A stretch of DNA of 58,677 nt, from assembly GCA_008931825.1 (NCBI GenBank), contig QXVZ01033960.1:1-58677 (forward strand). Reading direction: 5' to 3'. Within the stretch, counting starts at the first letter, position 1. Each line of letters starts with the position of its first letter. This stretch comes from Phallusia fumigata. Lineage: Eukaryota > Chordata > Ascidiacea > Phlebobranchia > Ascidiidae. This document shows positions 11,678-22,783 of this stretch, in pieces. The translations under genes were made by a program, and so were the position numbers. The notes beneath the pieces are model-generated. The model worked only from the letters and a program-made list of their open reading frames with translations, searched no databases and had not been told where the DNA came from.

Positions 11678-14600
11678 TCAAACGGTTTTCTCAAAAGGCA
11701 ATCGGGTTTGCCCTCTGTCTGGGTCTGGCATTTTCCAAACATTTATGGATTTGGAATTAGGCAGTGCACTGATATCATGGGGGGTCAAAAAAATAAATTG
11801 TTTTTGCTCTTGCATCAATGCCATGTCAACCATCATATCCATTGCCACTCTTCGGTTGGCCATGTCCATGAACACATCAAATTCATCAAGGCAGCGTAAA
11901 GGGGACTCAATGGCCTGCCACAGTGCTAATACATAACACACAGTGGAAAATGATCGTTCCCCACCCGATAGTGCTCGTAAGTCATTCGTAAGCAATGTGT
12001 TGTCATGTGGCTTTACAGAAATGTACAGAAGCTGTTCATCGTGGTTAAACTGCATTTTACCTTTGAAACCTCTCTGTGATAATAAAACATCAAAATCCAA
12101 AGTGCAACGCATTGCAATAAGTGACCGTAGATGACAAAATGCGATGTTGCGGTCAGTTAAGTACTTGTCAATGCTGATCAGGAACTTTTTGGACCACCGA
12201 ATGTTTTTCTTGATTTCCTTAAACTTCTCACCAACTTCATGGTATTCCCTGACTATGACCTCATGATCACCATGGTTAGTTTCTTCATGATTAATTCGTC
12301 GGATGATTTGGTTAATTTCATTTTCAATGTTATTTGGGGTACGCCTGGTGGCAATTCTATCAGGGCAAATTTCCCTTGCCTTTTTGGCAGTCTCTTCAAT
12401 TGTTTTAGCAGCAGCAATGACCGCTGCATTGATGGCTTCTACACTAGTCAAATGCTTTTTCTTTCTTTCTTTAAAATGTACTTTTTCAGCCTTTGCAGTT
12501 TCAAGGTCATTAGAAGCCAGGTTGATTTTTTCTGTCAAGTCCTCAGCATTCTCTCCAATATCCTTGATGGTGGCATAAACTTCATTCCATGCTTTCTTTT
12601 TCTCCTCGACATGTGAAGTAACAGTTTGACTTTGCTGAGTTTGTTGGGATATGACTGTATCCAAAGATTCCAACTGTTGAGTGTAGTTAGCCACTTCATC
12701 TTCGAGATCTTTAACATCTAGTGGCTGTGGATCTTCAGTCGCTTTTATAGCTCTGATTTCAGCCGAAATTTTCTTTAGTTTATTAGCAGTTGACATTTTG
12801 CTACGCTCATACCGTTGCTGTTCCTGTTCACTGGACTTCACCACATGATTTGCTGCATCAATTTCACGCTTGACTTTTTGCATTTTGATATTTAACTGAT
12901 TTAATAGCTCTTTGTTTCTCTGAATTTCGCTGTCCACATTGACCTTTAAATATCTTGATGCAGCTCCTTTTTGATTAGAATAGAATCGGTCAACAAAAAC
13001 TTCATCTCCATTCCCTGTAAAAGCCTTTGAACAATTGGCAGGTGGCCTACTATGTTGCATAGTTTTCAATGCATCCTGGGTATTTGGAATGACTAGAACA
13101 GCTTCAATACCAGCCATGTCAATAAGGCAGTTGGCAATCACTGGGTCATCAATTTGCAAAATGTCTAAGACAGAAGAGAATGTTGGGTGTTGCACTTTTC
13201 CTGGTGATGTGTCATACACTTGGTTGGAAAATGTCATAGTGTATATTGCAATGCGTGAACGTTCTTGATCAGAGAATATAGAATTTCGTAGGCTTTCCAG
13301 GAGTTTTTCATCACGGTGATTATCCACCACAAAGCTGTGCATGTAGCCTTTGATTGAGCATTCAACTGGCACAGCAAGTGTGGCATCTTTGACAGCCAGA
13401 CAAGCTCCGATCGGTCCCCTGGGTTTCCTTGAAAATTGTTTTCTTCCCCAGGCATCATCTATTTTTTTGATCAACTCTGGCATTTTTGAACCAAACAGCC
13501 TTAGTCTGTCATTTCTACCAGCGGATAAACCTGAAATTACTTGTTTGACTTTTCTCTGTTGTTGTTGTAAGTCATCTTCTTCTTGTCGAAAGCGCCTTGT
13601 TTCCTCTTTTCCGCGTTGAACAGCGAGAGCAAATTGCTCAATTTGATGGTCAAGATTTTTTAACTGTGCTGAACAAGATTTATTATTCTCCTGGAGATGA
13701 GCAAGGGTTTCTTCACGCTTTCTTTTTTCATCCTCTAAGTCAGTTTTTGCACTCCTTGTCAATTCGTCAATTCGTTTCATAAGCTCCTGTCTATCTCTCA
13801 GAGTTTCACGTTTTTGCCTTACAGTTCTACCCAATGCATTTTCCAAAATTTTAGCATCCGCTTTGGCTTGATCAAATGCCTTTTTAGCTTCAAGTTTTTG
13901 TGGCTCCAGAGATTTAACCTGATGTTGATATTCTTTTACTTTCTTTTGAAGTTCATCAAACTTTTTCTGGGCATTAGTTTCCTTTTCAAGACATTTCTCC
14001 AGGGCTAAGTCATACTTTGGTGTCTTTAAATTTTCTCGATCAAGTTCACGCCTTCTTGGTTTTATATCATGCTCCAATTTAACAACATGAGCCCATGCCA
14101 GCTCAGATTTTAGATCATCCACTTTGTGTCTTAGTTCTTGCAGTGTGGCAAGATCTTTGAACCTTTGCTCTTTTTCCAAAACTTCTTTTTCCAACTCAGG
14201 CATTATCTGTTCTTTTCTTTTTAAAACATCCTGAATAATGATTCTTTGCTCCTTTATGAATCGATAATCACGACTCATCTGTTCAAGTTGTGTTGACTTT
14301 AAGAAGAACTTGTACTTGTCAGTTTCATTTTTTGAGTGAAGGAAATTTTTGCTCATTTCCTGGTTTAGACAGGTCAAGGGGTTGTCCACATGCAGATTTA
14401 ATTCATCTAGAATTGTAAGCAGGTCTTCCTTTTTTTGGGAGACAACCTTACCCATTTCACTTTTGATTTTATATATGGACTGTCCATCAGATGTTATTCT
14501 TCTCTCAATGATAATCTTATTTCCATAGATATCAGATCTCACAGGGTCATCCCCATTGTTTCGTAAAGTTATTTCAATAGTAGCTGAACTACTTCCAGTC

Positions 14601-14875
14601 TTTATTAATGTTTTAAGAGATGTTCCACGACTTGTGTTGCTTGTTTTGCCTCCAAGTCCAACAATCAGAGCTGTCAGGACAGCACTTTTTCCACTTCCAT
14701 TGTGTCCAACCACAAAGTTAACAGTACTTGTAAAGCGCAGTGTCAACCGACTGTGACACATAAAATTCTTCAGTGATATACTTTCGACTACTCCACGAAA
14801 CTTTGTCGATTGGTGCAAGCGTTTCTTAGGTGAAGAAACAACATGCCTGTCAGTAGACTTGCGCTTTGTAGCCAT
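11678..14875 (-). CDS. SMC6: Structural maintenance of chromosomes protein 6, intronless
   Basis: One 1,065-residue frame with no introns, starting at the ATG MATKRKSTDRHVV; an in-frame GTG six bases upstream is not a likely eukaryotic start. Domains in order: N-terminal ATPase head with Walker A GHNGSGKSA at about 57-65, a long coiled coil to about 440, the hinge around 470-650 (GPIGACLAVKD, DMAGIEAVLVI), the return coiled coil, and the C-terminal head with signature LSGGERSFSTVCYVLALW near 970 and Walker B RCLDEFDVFMD near 997. The end, DPDRGQTRLPF, is SMC6-specific. SMC6 pairs with SMC5 and the NSE subunits, including the SUMO ligase NSE2, in nuclear DNA repair and replication-fork processing. 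Length is close to human SMC6 (about 1,090). All ATPase motifs are intact, so if it is a retrocopy it has stayed functional or replaced the parent. Confidence 0.95.
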   Translation of the reverse strand: MATKRKSTDRHVVSSPKKRLHQSTKFRGVVESISLKNFMCHSRLTLRFTSTVNFVVGHNGSGKSAVLTALIVGLGGKTSNTSRGTSLKTLIKTGSSSATIEITLRNNGDDPVRSDIYGNKIIIERRITSDGQSIYKIKSEMGKVVSQKKEDLLTILDELNLHVDNPLTCLNQEMSKNFLHSKNETDKYKFFLKSTQLEQMSRDYRFIKEQRIIIQDVLKRKEQIMPELEKEVLEKEQRFKDLATLQELRHKVDDLKSELAWAHVVKLEHDIKPRRRELDRENLKTPKYDLALEKCLEKETNAQKKFDELQKKVKEYQHQVKSLEPQKLEAKKAFDQAKADAKILENALGRTVRQKRETLRDRQELMKRIDELTRSAKTDLEDEKRKREETLAHLQENNKSCSAQLKNLDHQIEQFALAVQRGKEETRRFRQEEDDLQQQQRKVKQVISGLSAGRNDRLRLFGSKMPELIKKIDDAWGRKQFSRKPRGPIGACLAVKDATLAVPVECSIKGYMHSFVVDNHRDEKLLESLRNSIFSDQERSRIAIYTMTFSNQVYDTSPGKVQHPTFSSVLDILQIDDPVIANCLIDMAGIEAVLVIPNTQDALKTMQHSRPPANCSKAFTGNGDEVFVDRFYSNQKGAASRYLKVNVDSEIQRNKELLNQLNIKMQKVKREIDAANHVVKSSEQEQQRYERSKMSTANKLKKISAEIRAIKATEDPQPLDVKDLEDEVANYTQQLESLDTVISQQTQQSQTVTSHVEEKKKAWNEVYATIKDIGENAEDLTEKINLASNDLETAKAEKVHFKERKKKHLTSVEAINAAVIAAAKTIEETAKKAREICPDRIATRRTPNNIENEINQIIRRINHEETNHGDHEVIVREYHEVGEKFKEIKKNIRWSKKFLISIDKYLTDRNIAFCHLRSLIAMRCTLDFDVLLSQRGFKGKMQFNHDEQLLYISVKPHDNTLLTNDLRALSGGERSFSTVCYVLALWQAIESPLRCLDEFDVFMDMANRRVAMDMMVDMALMQEQKQFIFLTPHDISALPNSKSINVWKMPDPDRGQTRLPFEKTV

Positions 14876-14890
14876 TACCACTTGCAGAAA

Positions 14891-14902
14891 CTAAAAAAAC
14901 CT
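14891..14902 (-). promoter_or_regulatory. Splice-acceptor-like tract before the SMC6 start
   Basis: On the minus strand the sequence reads a run of seven T followed by AG, 15 bases before the SMC6 ATG. It is a good 3' splice site without a matching coding exon, so it could serve a 5' UTR intron or spliced-leader trans-splicing as used in ascidians. Confidence 0.4.
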
Positions 14903-17900
14903 AATCAATAACTAACATTATTAATGCAATATCATTGCACAAGCCAAGCTATTACCTAAGTTGCAGCCAACACCAACAGTATTTGCAGCATAAACATTTT
15001 TTGTGCACCACCAAAATAATCAATACAATTACACGCAACATTGTTATTTATTTCAAAACTAAGCGCTCCTCCATGTAGGATAACTTGTTAAGCCATAAAG
15101 TATTTGGGCCCCCTTAACAATTTTCGGCGATGACTGTGCCAGACTACCAGACTTGCCTGGGTCGGCAGGCTTTACCCGACAAAACATCGAATTTACTGGT
15201 ACAGTACCTTGGTTTTTGTAAACAATGGATTAAACAAAAAAATGTGCATCAAATTACACAGCTGTTTGGCTTTGGTCGTCGGTGCTATCCAACATATTTT
15301 ATTGCCTATGCAGTATGCACTCAACGATTGTTTGTAACTTTGTATCTCACTCACGCTCGCTCGCGCCCCGGTCATCCACACAAAAGTTTGAACCTTCCAG
15401 CATAGAATACTAATAAAACCCTCATTATTCTATGCTCTAGCGAGAGTTCATTCACTAAACTTAAAGTTTTTGCTTGGATATATTGCATGGAAACTAGTAC
15501 CTACAGCTTAGGTACGCACCGAAAAACTTTGTAGACGGAAGGGGTCGCAAAGTAAGGCTAGGTTAAGCGCCACTGAACACAGTGTAAACGGGCCTTAACG
15601 CCCTTTACAATGTCAGAAAAACCAAAGGAAGACATTTCGAAAGCGCGAGAAAAACTCAACAAACAAATAATAAAATATATCTATTCCAGCAGTATCCAAC
15701 GTTCTCTGGTCGTGTCTAGGTGTATCCTGTTTTATCACAAAGCCATTTTACGTGTATAAATTTACCCGGACACAAAAACCATGCTAACATTTTTCCATCT
15801 GTACATTTTCTCCACATTGTAAAAAAGTTTGCATCCTCGTCTCCAAACCTCGGACACCTGGCACCCACGTTGAGGTCAGATAAGTTGTTTTACAGGTTTT
15901 GTACGATACACGCACTTTAAAAATTGACCGAAAAAAGGCGGAACAAGTTACAAATTAGCCTATGTTTTTCAAATTTGGCAAAGAATAGTGTCGTTGGACT
16001 AAAAGTTAGACCCCAATAAATACTGAAAAGTTTTGAATTGTCAAAAATTACAGAATATTTAGCGCCATTTGCGACCAAACAAACTGAAGAGGTATTCCAC
16101 ATGAGGCGCGATTTCACTTCTGTTCTGCTGCGAGGCTGCAAAACAAATTTGCTCCCGACCCAAAGGCCGGAGCTGCTTGCGCCGAAACAGAAGTGTGCAG
16201 TCACATGTGTAACAGATGTTACTGTTGTGCAAGACTTATTTGCAGTAATACTGATTAAAAATCGGACTTTACGTTTGGTTAACGACTGTGATTTTAAAGT
16301 CTATTTTTGGGCGATTCTGTATCGTCGTAACGTAGTATTTTATTGTGTTCAATTGTCCAGAAAAAAGTTTAACGTTTAAGGTGTTTGTTAGTGTAACTAA
16401 ATTCTGTCATTCTTGTCTAAACCGCTCTGCTAATAAGTCATAAATTGTACAAAATATTTTGAACGAGTAGTAACGAACTGCCATGCAATCCAAACTATCT
16501 GGTTTTATTTTGTGGCAATTTTAGGTGCACTAAATCTTAACAGATAGGTTGTGTAAACCCTATAAAAGAGTACCATCTAAATCTGGTATATGTCTTCAAT
16601 GCAAATTACAAATGATTTGACAAAGTTTGATACCAGTTTATGACTTCTACCACTTCAGTTTTATAACCATTTGGCGGGATTACAAAAGTATGACAAACTA
16701 AATGTTGAGAGATCAGTTAATGAAATGTGTTTGTTTAGCATCAACCTACCCAGTAACCTTGCACAGGGTTATAGATATTGGGTTTTAGATGATTGTCTAC
16801 ATGATGTTATGCTCTGTCTTTTATAAGTTTTTATGCATGTGCACATTTTATTTAATTAGTAATTTATTGTTGTTTTTTTACTTATTGCAAATATATTTAT
16901 AATTTGTTCATGGGAACTGCCACTTGACCTAATTGGACAAGATGTAATGTATTATTACCTTCTGACTTTTCTCCCTCTACACTTCTACTTATTTGGCCGT
17001 TGACTTTGGTAAATAAATGTGGAACATTTAAGGAGAACAGTAAAACCTAAATTAAAGCTAAAAATATATAAATGCAAATCCACAATATATTAGGTAATTT
17101 GTGATATCCAAACTGTTAGAAATATTCTAATTTGGAAATTTTTCTCAAAACTTTTTTACCTGGTTTTTAAATTTATTAGTATATTTTACAATTGTTAGAA
17201 TAACTTTTAAGTTTAAAACACTAAAAATCCGTAATTTTATTCTTTAAAAAATGCCCAATTATTAAGTGCTTTTTTTGTTTGTCTCATAAATAAACCAACA
17301 GTATGGAGGTAACATAAGTTAAGTCCTTGTCCTGAAATTGTTGTGTTACTACCAATGTGTGCTACACCTCCCATTTTGCCTTTTTGCAGAGGTAGTTGCT
17401 ATGCGCTGTCTGGTCATGCTTTATTGACTGTGACCAACTTGAATTCTATAGACTTGACTCAGACATTACTCTATAAGTATGGTGTAACAGTCCTGAGAAT
17501 TTAAATGCAAATGTTTACAATTACATGTTTTATTTAAGGTCAGTGTTTTTTACAGAAAATGACATAGGCACAATATCGTTTTTAAGGTTTTAAGTTTATG
17601 AACATATCATAAAAATTGTCAAATGACATTTATGTTATTATTGTTGTGTACTATAAATGTTTTTTGAATGCTGGTGTCGTTGAGTTTTAATTTCTGACTC
17701 AAAGGAAGAATTTTCCTAGGCAACAGAATTGGGTAAATGTTGCAATGAATTATTAATCACCACAATGATGGCATCATTTAAATGTTCAGTTGCATGGCTT
17801 GCATAAGTAAATTAATATTGATTGGTTAATCTATGGCATACAGGTAGCTGCATCATTTTGGATTTATCTTTACTGCGTTTGTTGTGCTATATAATCTCAG

Positions 17901-18180
17901 TAGGAGTCCATATCTTTACTGCTAAAATAAGTAACTGGCGCTATATTATTTGAGTACACTGAAGTACGAAAACCAAGGCAGCTGAGTTTGTTTTTAGAGA
18001 ATATTTTGTGAAAATGTAAAAAAATGTGAAAGCATCAGATTTTAAAGCTGATGGTGATTTGTTTAGTAAAGTTTGTTTTTGACAGACAGTGGTGTTACAT
18101 TCCATGAGACTGAATTACTCGACATGTAGGCATTGTTGTACAATATGGTCATGGTAAAAGTTCATGTAAAGGTTACCATC
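14903..18180. other. Gene-poor intergenic region upstream of SMC6 and BCL9
   Basis: About 3.3 kb of AT-rich DNA. The longest open frame (16038-16379, plus) has no recognisable domain and no convincing splice partners. A CG-containing patch around 15340-15380 may belong to the SMC6 promoter. No RNA gene is evident. Confidence 0.5.
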
Positions 18181-19440
18181 GAATTGTTAGGATGCCCACG
18201 GTGGGATGAGTCAGGTTCACTGCGGTCAGGTTCGCCGTGTCCTGGATCGCGCGTAATTACTTTTGCAGGGATTTGCCATCAGCTCAAACGCATTTCATGT
18301 GACTGCCGCACGGGGCGACCGAGCTACATTGCGCTTGCGGCACAAACGCTCCACTGCCTTTTTACATTCTCTTTCAAACCAATCTGAACCGCGCCAGGCT
18401 GCCAGCGGCTGTCTGTGTGGACGCGTGCGTTTGGCGTAGCTTGGGGCGACATGCAGTGGTTATTGGATTGTTGCGTTAAAGACACCAAACGAGAATGTAA
18501 AACATGCAAGGCAAAGGAAGGCAGGCAACCGCGAAATTTCGCTCAACAGCTCATTCACATATTACGTAATGGTTTTGTGGGATGAAGGCTTCGAATTTTT
18601 AAGCACGCACGCCCTCACCTTTATAATACAATGTAAATGATCATAGAAGGGCGAAATACAAGACGAATCGGTTATAATTAGCAAGCTGTTAGCGAGCACA
18701 AAAGGCTTCGCGAGTGTCACCTTCCCGAAGTTTTTTTTTTGCTTTAACTCCGGCACCCGCGTAACGTTTGTGGAAATCATATTCAATACCTTACCTAGGA
18801 CCGGCGACAAAAAGAAACGAAAGTGCCGAGTGCAACCGTCAACAGAACGCGCGACTGTCCCTCAACTCCGCCGCGGGTTGACGAAAAAGGCGAGCTCCAG
18901 TGTGTGGGCACTTCACTGGAACCCGTTACGCATCTTCAAAAAACTGTCGGAGCCCCGTGTGTTCACCCTTTTCCCCACCTTATGCGTCGCCATCGTCGAG
19001 AAAAGGAGCTCAACGCTCGCTCTTGTAGCATTGATTGTTTTCGACGCCTCGCCGAGAGCGATCGCGTCGTTTGTTTCTTCATAATCCGCGCGAGGCTGAG
19101 GTTGCTCCTGAGCGTGGTGTGTGCGGCGCATGTGCGCAAAAAGCGATCTTGCATTGTCAATGCGCTGGAATACCGCTCCTCGCCATCCACCGAACTTTTT
19201 TTGGCTTTCTCTCCGCGCGGCAGCATTCGCGCAATTTGTCGCCCTGCGCCCGTTGTCGACTTCATTCCTTTTGATTACAATTATCCTCTGCGCCGCCGCT
19301 GCGTTTACTAACTATTTACGCTTCGCTGATTCGCTCACGGCTCGTTATTAACAAAGATTTTTCGCCTTCTCGAAACGCGGCCGTCGGCCCTCTTCTCGTC
19401 ACGCCCCGGTTACTTCGACACGGAGCAGGTTTCGCGCTAT
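18180..19440 (+). promoter_or_regulatory. CpG-rich promoter and probable first noncoding exon of BCL9
   Basis: Base composition shifts sharply to GC- and CpG-rich DNA from about 18180, densest at 18780-19440, unlike the AT-rich flanks. At 19440 there is a strong donor, CTAT|GTAAGTTTG. No protein family is recognisable in the open frames here, so this is best read as promoter and 5' UTR exon joined to the BCL9 coding exons at 22767 and beyond. Transcription start unknown. Confidence 0.45.
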
Positions 19441-22400
19441 GTAAGTTTGTGTCGTTTTAACGCGAGTATGCTGTTTTGTATTCGGATGGTCGCGAAAAAA
19501 AGCGAACGTGCTGTCGCCCAGTTAACGAGATACAGTCGCTCTTAATGGTTTAAGCGGTACTTTGAGCACGCTTGCATGGTTTCGGATGGCCTGTTGTTGA
19601 GGTGGTGACGGACAATGTCGCGGAAAACACGCCAGTTTAGAACCTGACGTGTGCTTTAGCTGTTTGCCGACGTGATGGCTGTATATGACGGGTGCCGACG
19701 GAGTTGGTTTGGGAGCGTGTACACATATGGCACGTGATTGACGTTGTCAATCAAAGCGCGTCCCGAGACGAGCAGTTGCTGCGCTCAGCTTGTGGAGTCG
19801 AACCGCGCGTGATTCTCCTGTGCACAGGCCGCAGCGACGCATCAATTTGTCAGAGCAGACAGAGACATTTATAAGATGTATCGTAGCAATGTCAATGGGC
19901 ATCGCACCAGGAAGGACAACTGTCACAAAGTGACGCGAGTTGGCGTTAAGATTACAACTATTCCGGCAAGGGGTGTTTACCAAACAAACTATAGATATAC
20001 AGTCAGGGGTAGTGTTATATAAGCATTGATTGGAAAAAAGGGGTAGTGTTATGCAAGGGTCGATTTTTTTACCAAAACTAGCCGTATTTTAGCAAATGGT
20101 GACGAGTTTTTGCTTCTGGACATGTGGGCCGTGCTTGGTTTAACGTTCAGTAAATACAATGAGCCCGAGAACCTAATGTTTTATGCAACACAAATTTCTT
20201 AGCTTTCTTTACATTGCTATTGATTTTTCCGCTGATATAATTCACATGGGATTCGACGCGGTACGCTCTTCCCATGCACCTAAACATTGCCCCCTCCAAA
20301 ACCCTAGATTTGGATTATTCACATATATTCGCTGTTTTCAGTAGACAACCTCATTCCTTTTTGATTTGTACATTAAGTGTTGGTTACCTTTTGCCAGGTG
20401 CCAAAAAACTAGCCGCCTACTTTGCCGGGTTTTACGTAGCTTGTTGTGAAAATAGCAGATCTGTTTATAAAACACTTTTTTTATTAATGATTGTCAATTC
20501 GTATTCGTGCATTGCCGCGACTAAAAAATAATAAATGGTTGTTTTCGTGTGTTAGAATTGCTCCAGTTGAGCTATTGAAAATGACGGAAGCGTTTGTTTT
20601 AGAAATTGTATAAAACCCTACTTGTATGAAACGTAAGGACGTTGGACACATTTACTTGAAAAAGTATACACCTATGGCCATGCAGAGTGAAATGAAAAAT
20701 ATAACACTTCATTGTATTGTATTAATTTCGTTTCTGCCGTCGAAATCGTATTCAATAAGATAAAACATTTCACTAACGGCACAGAAACAGGGAACGACCG
20801 CAAAAACCTCACGGTTAAAAATACGTCCAGATATTCAGGAAAATTGGTCGGGTAGATGCTCTAAAAGCATACATACACATTTCGCCTGACAAGAACTCGT
20901 TTGCTGATGAAAATAAGTACTTTTATTCATATCCATTTACTATGGGTTACACGTTTACATGTCGTTACTTAAGAGTTTTTTTAATATTACGTACGTAACC
21001 AACTACAAAAAAGTTTTAAATACATTAGACATGATGCGTCAAACTGGTGCAACACATGGAAACTTCTACTGATTTTTGGTTGGTCGTGGCAATTGTGCAG
21101 AGCCAAAGCAAAGTCGACCGAAGTCGTCAGTTTGTGCCTTTCGCGTTAACTCGAGTTGTCTTGTTTGAAGAGGTTGTCACTGCACACCTAGCCAACTGCC
21201 TCTAGTTATTTATGTGTTGTCAATGCTCCCAACCCTGTTTGATTTGCGCTGTTTAAATATGCGTGTCATTGTGGGTCCTGGAGAAATGTTTGTTTTTCTC
21301 GTTATAATAATTATGTACTTTCTATGTTGCTGGAATGTCGGGCAATGGAATACGTTATTTGCCGTGCCCGGGGAATCTTGCGAATGTCAATTATTAACTC
21401 GCTGCCGCGCGCCTTATTTTAGCGACTATCTTAGTGTTTCCATCCTTCCACGACATCCAGTTCAAATAGTCTGCTTGTTTGTTTAAAAAAGCGGTTCGAA
21501 AGTGAAGTTTTTATTCACAATACCGTTGTCGCCTGTTTCGATCGTCGTGAAGGCTGGGAACAATATTTCAAAACGGGATGTAGCTCGTTTTGATTGACTG
21601 GCTCGATTAGCGTGATTACGAAGTTTGAGGAAATTCGTAGTGCGCCTGTGGCTGTATCACACGTCTCAGGTGACTCGTGTTTGTTCTAAGCGGCTTGCAG
21701 TTTGTTATTTCTAGCACCGGAAAGTTGCATGCGCACATCCGACCAATTCCACACCAGAAGCAGGATGAAAACTGTCGAATGCCTGTCGTTTGTAAGAAAT
21801 CGTTCTGCAAAGCGCGTATTTCGAAACCCGCATGACCAACGAACGGCACATCATCGCCCTGTTGGTTACGGTTTCAAGTTGTTCCTTGCGCCGTTTCGCT
21901 CGCCTTTTGTCTTTTATTGTCCTGTCGCTGCCGATTCTCTCGTCGCTTACCTTCCTTGTGTGTGTCGTTGTGTGGGAGCGACGCGTGTGTGCGCCAGTTG
22001 TGCGCGCGCCTACGTCGCCGCTCGGCATGGAGAACAGTCGCTGGCTATTGTGCTAACTGAATCGGACACTGTTGAGGCTGTTGTTGTGTTGCGGGACTTT
22101 ATTTCTAGACCCTCATTACTCGCTAATCGGCTCTCGCCTCTGATTGTAGCCGTTCGCCATCAATGGGACACAATTTCGCACTAGGGTTTATTGCCTACGA
22201 TATCAACTGCACATGGTGTACAATGTGTGGTTTTCAGGTGAATCATGCAACGTCTTGCGTAGTATTCGGCCTTGCGAGTTTTCGATCGGAAAGGACAGTG
22301 AAGTAGGGGGGAAACACGTTTTGTTGTAGTAGCCTTCACTGAATCGCAAATTTAACCGTTGTATTTTTGCTTTAGACTTTTGTACTGATCATGGTTGATT

Positions 22401-22766
22401 AAACGAGGTGCAGTGTTTCTATTTATATTTGTCATGTATTCATATTTTTCTGATGGTGTTGGATTTGGAATACACTTCTGATATATTTCAATGGAGTGGA
22501 AACAGCATTCCTTTGATATGTAAGTTATTTTTTTGGTGTTTTAGATTTTCTTATTTATCTTTTTTAAATCAAATTTAAAGTTGTGCTTGTAACACATAAC
22601 AAAAATGTAAAACATCTTTACATCATAGGTGCTTGACAAACTGCACGCACATGTAAAGTCAATACCACTGTGTTTGTAGGTTTTTAATGTGACTTGCTGT
22701 GTAAAGATTTCTAGGAAGGTATTTCATTTTTACACTTGCCATGTTTTCCAACAAAGATTTGTTTGC
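19441..22766 (+). other. Probable 5' UTR intron(s) of BCL9
   Basis: About 3.3 kb without a supported coding gene. A second CpG-rich block at about 21600-22190 could be an alternative promoter. A further good donor, GATAT|GTAAGT, ends at 22519 and may close a second noncoding exon; an ATG there (22491) would run into a stop after splicing to the exon at 22767, so it is at most an upstream ORF. A 13-base GGGGTAGTGTTAT motif occurs twice near 20006 and 20040. Confidence 0.4.
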
Positions 22767-22783
22767 AGTTTTCTGAACTGAAA

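Noticed and set aside
12239..12616. Plus-strand 125-codon frame and several others within 11678-14881
   Set aside because: Antisense shadows of the long SMC6 coding frame.
16038..16379. Plus-strand 113-codon frame
   Set aside because: No domain, no neighbouring exons or conserved motif; a faint likeness to hAT transposase text was too weak to support.
16755..16780. Shared ATAACCCTGTGCA-like motif with 28150-28165
   Set aside because: Thirteen bases in common on opposite strands; too short to claim a repeat family without a genome-wide search.
18823..19311. Plus-strand 162-codon frame in the CpG-rich block
   Set aside because: Several overlapping long frames on both strands arise from GC-rich composition; Arg/Cys-rich translation without motifs. 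Better read as BCL9 5' UTR or promoter.
21702..22184. Plus-strand 160-codon frame
   Set aside because: Same reasoning: CpG-rich, overlaps other frames, no recognised domain.
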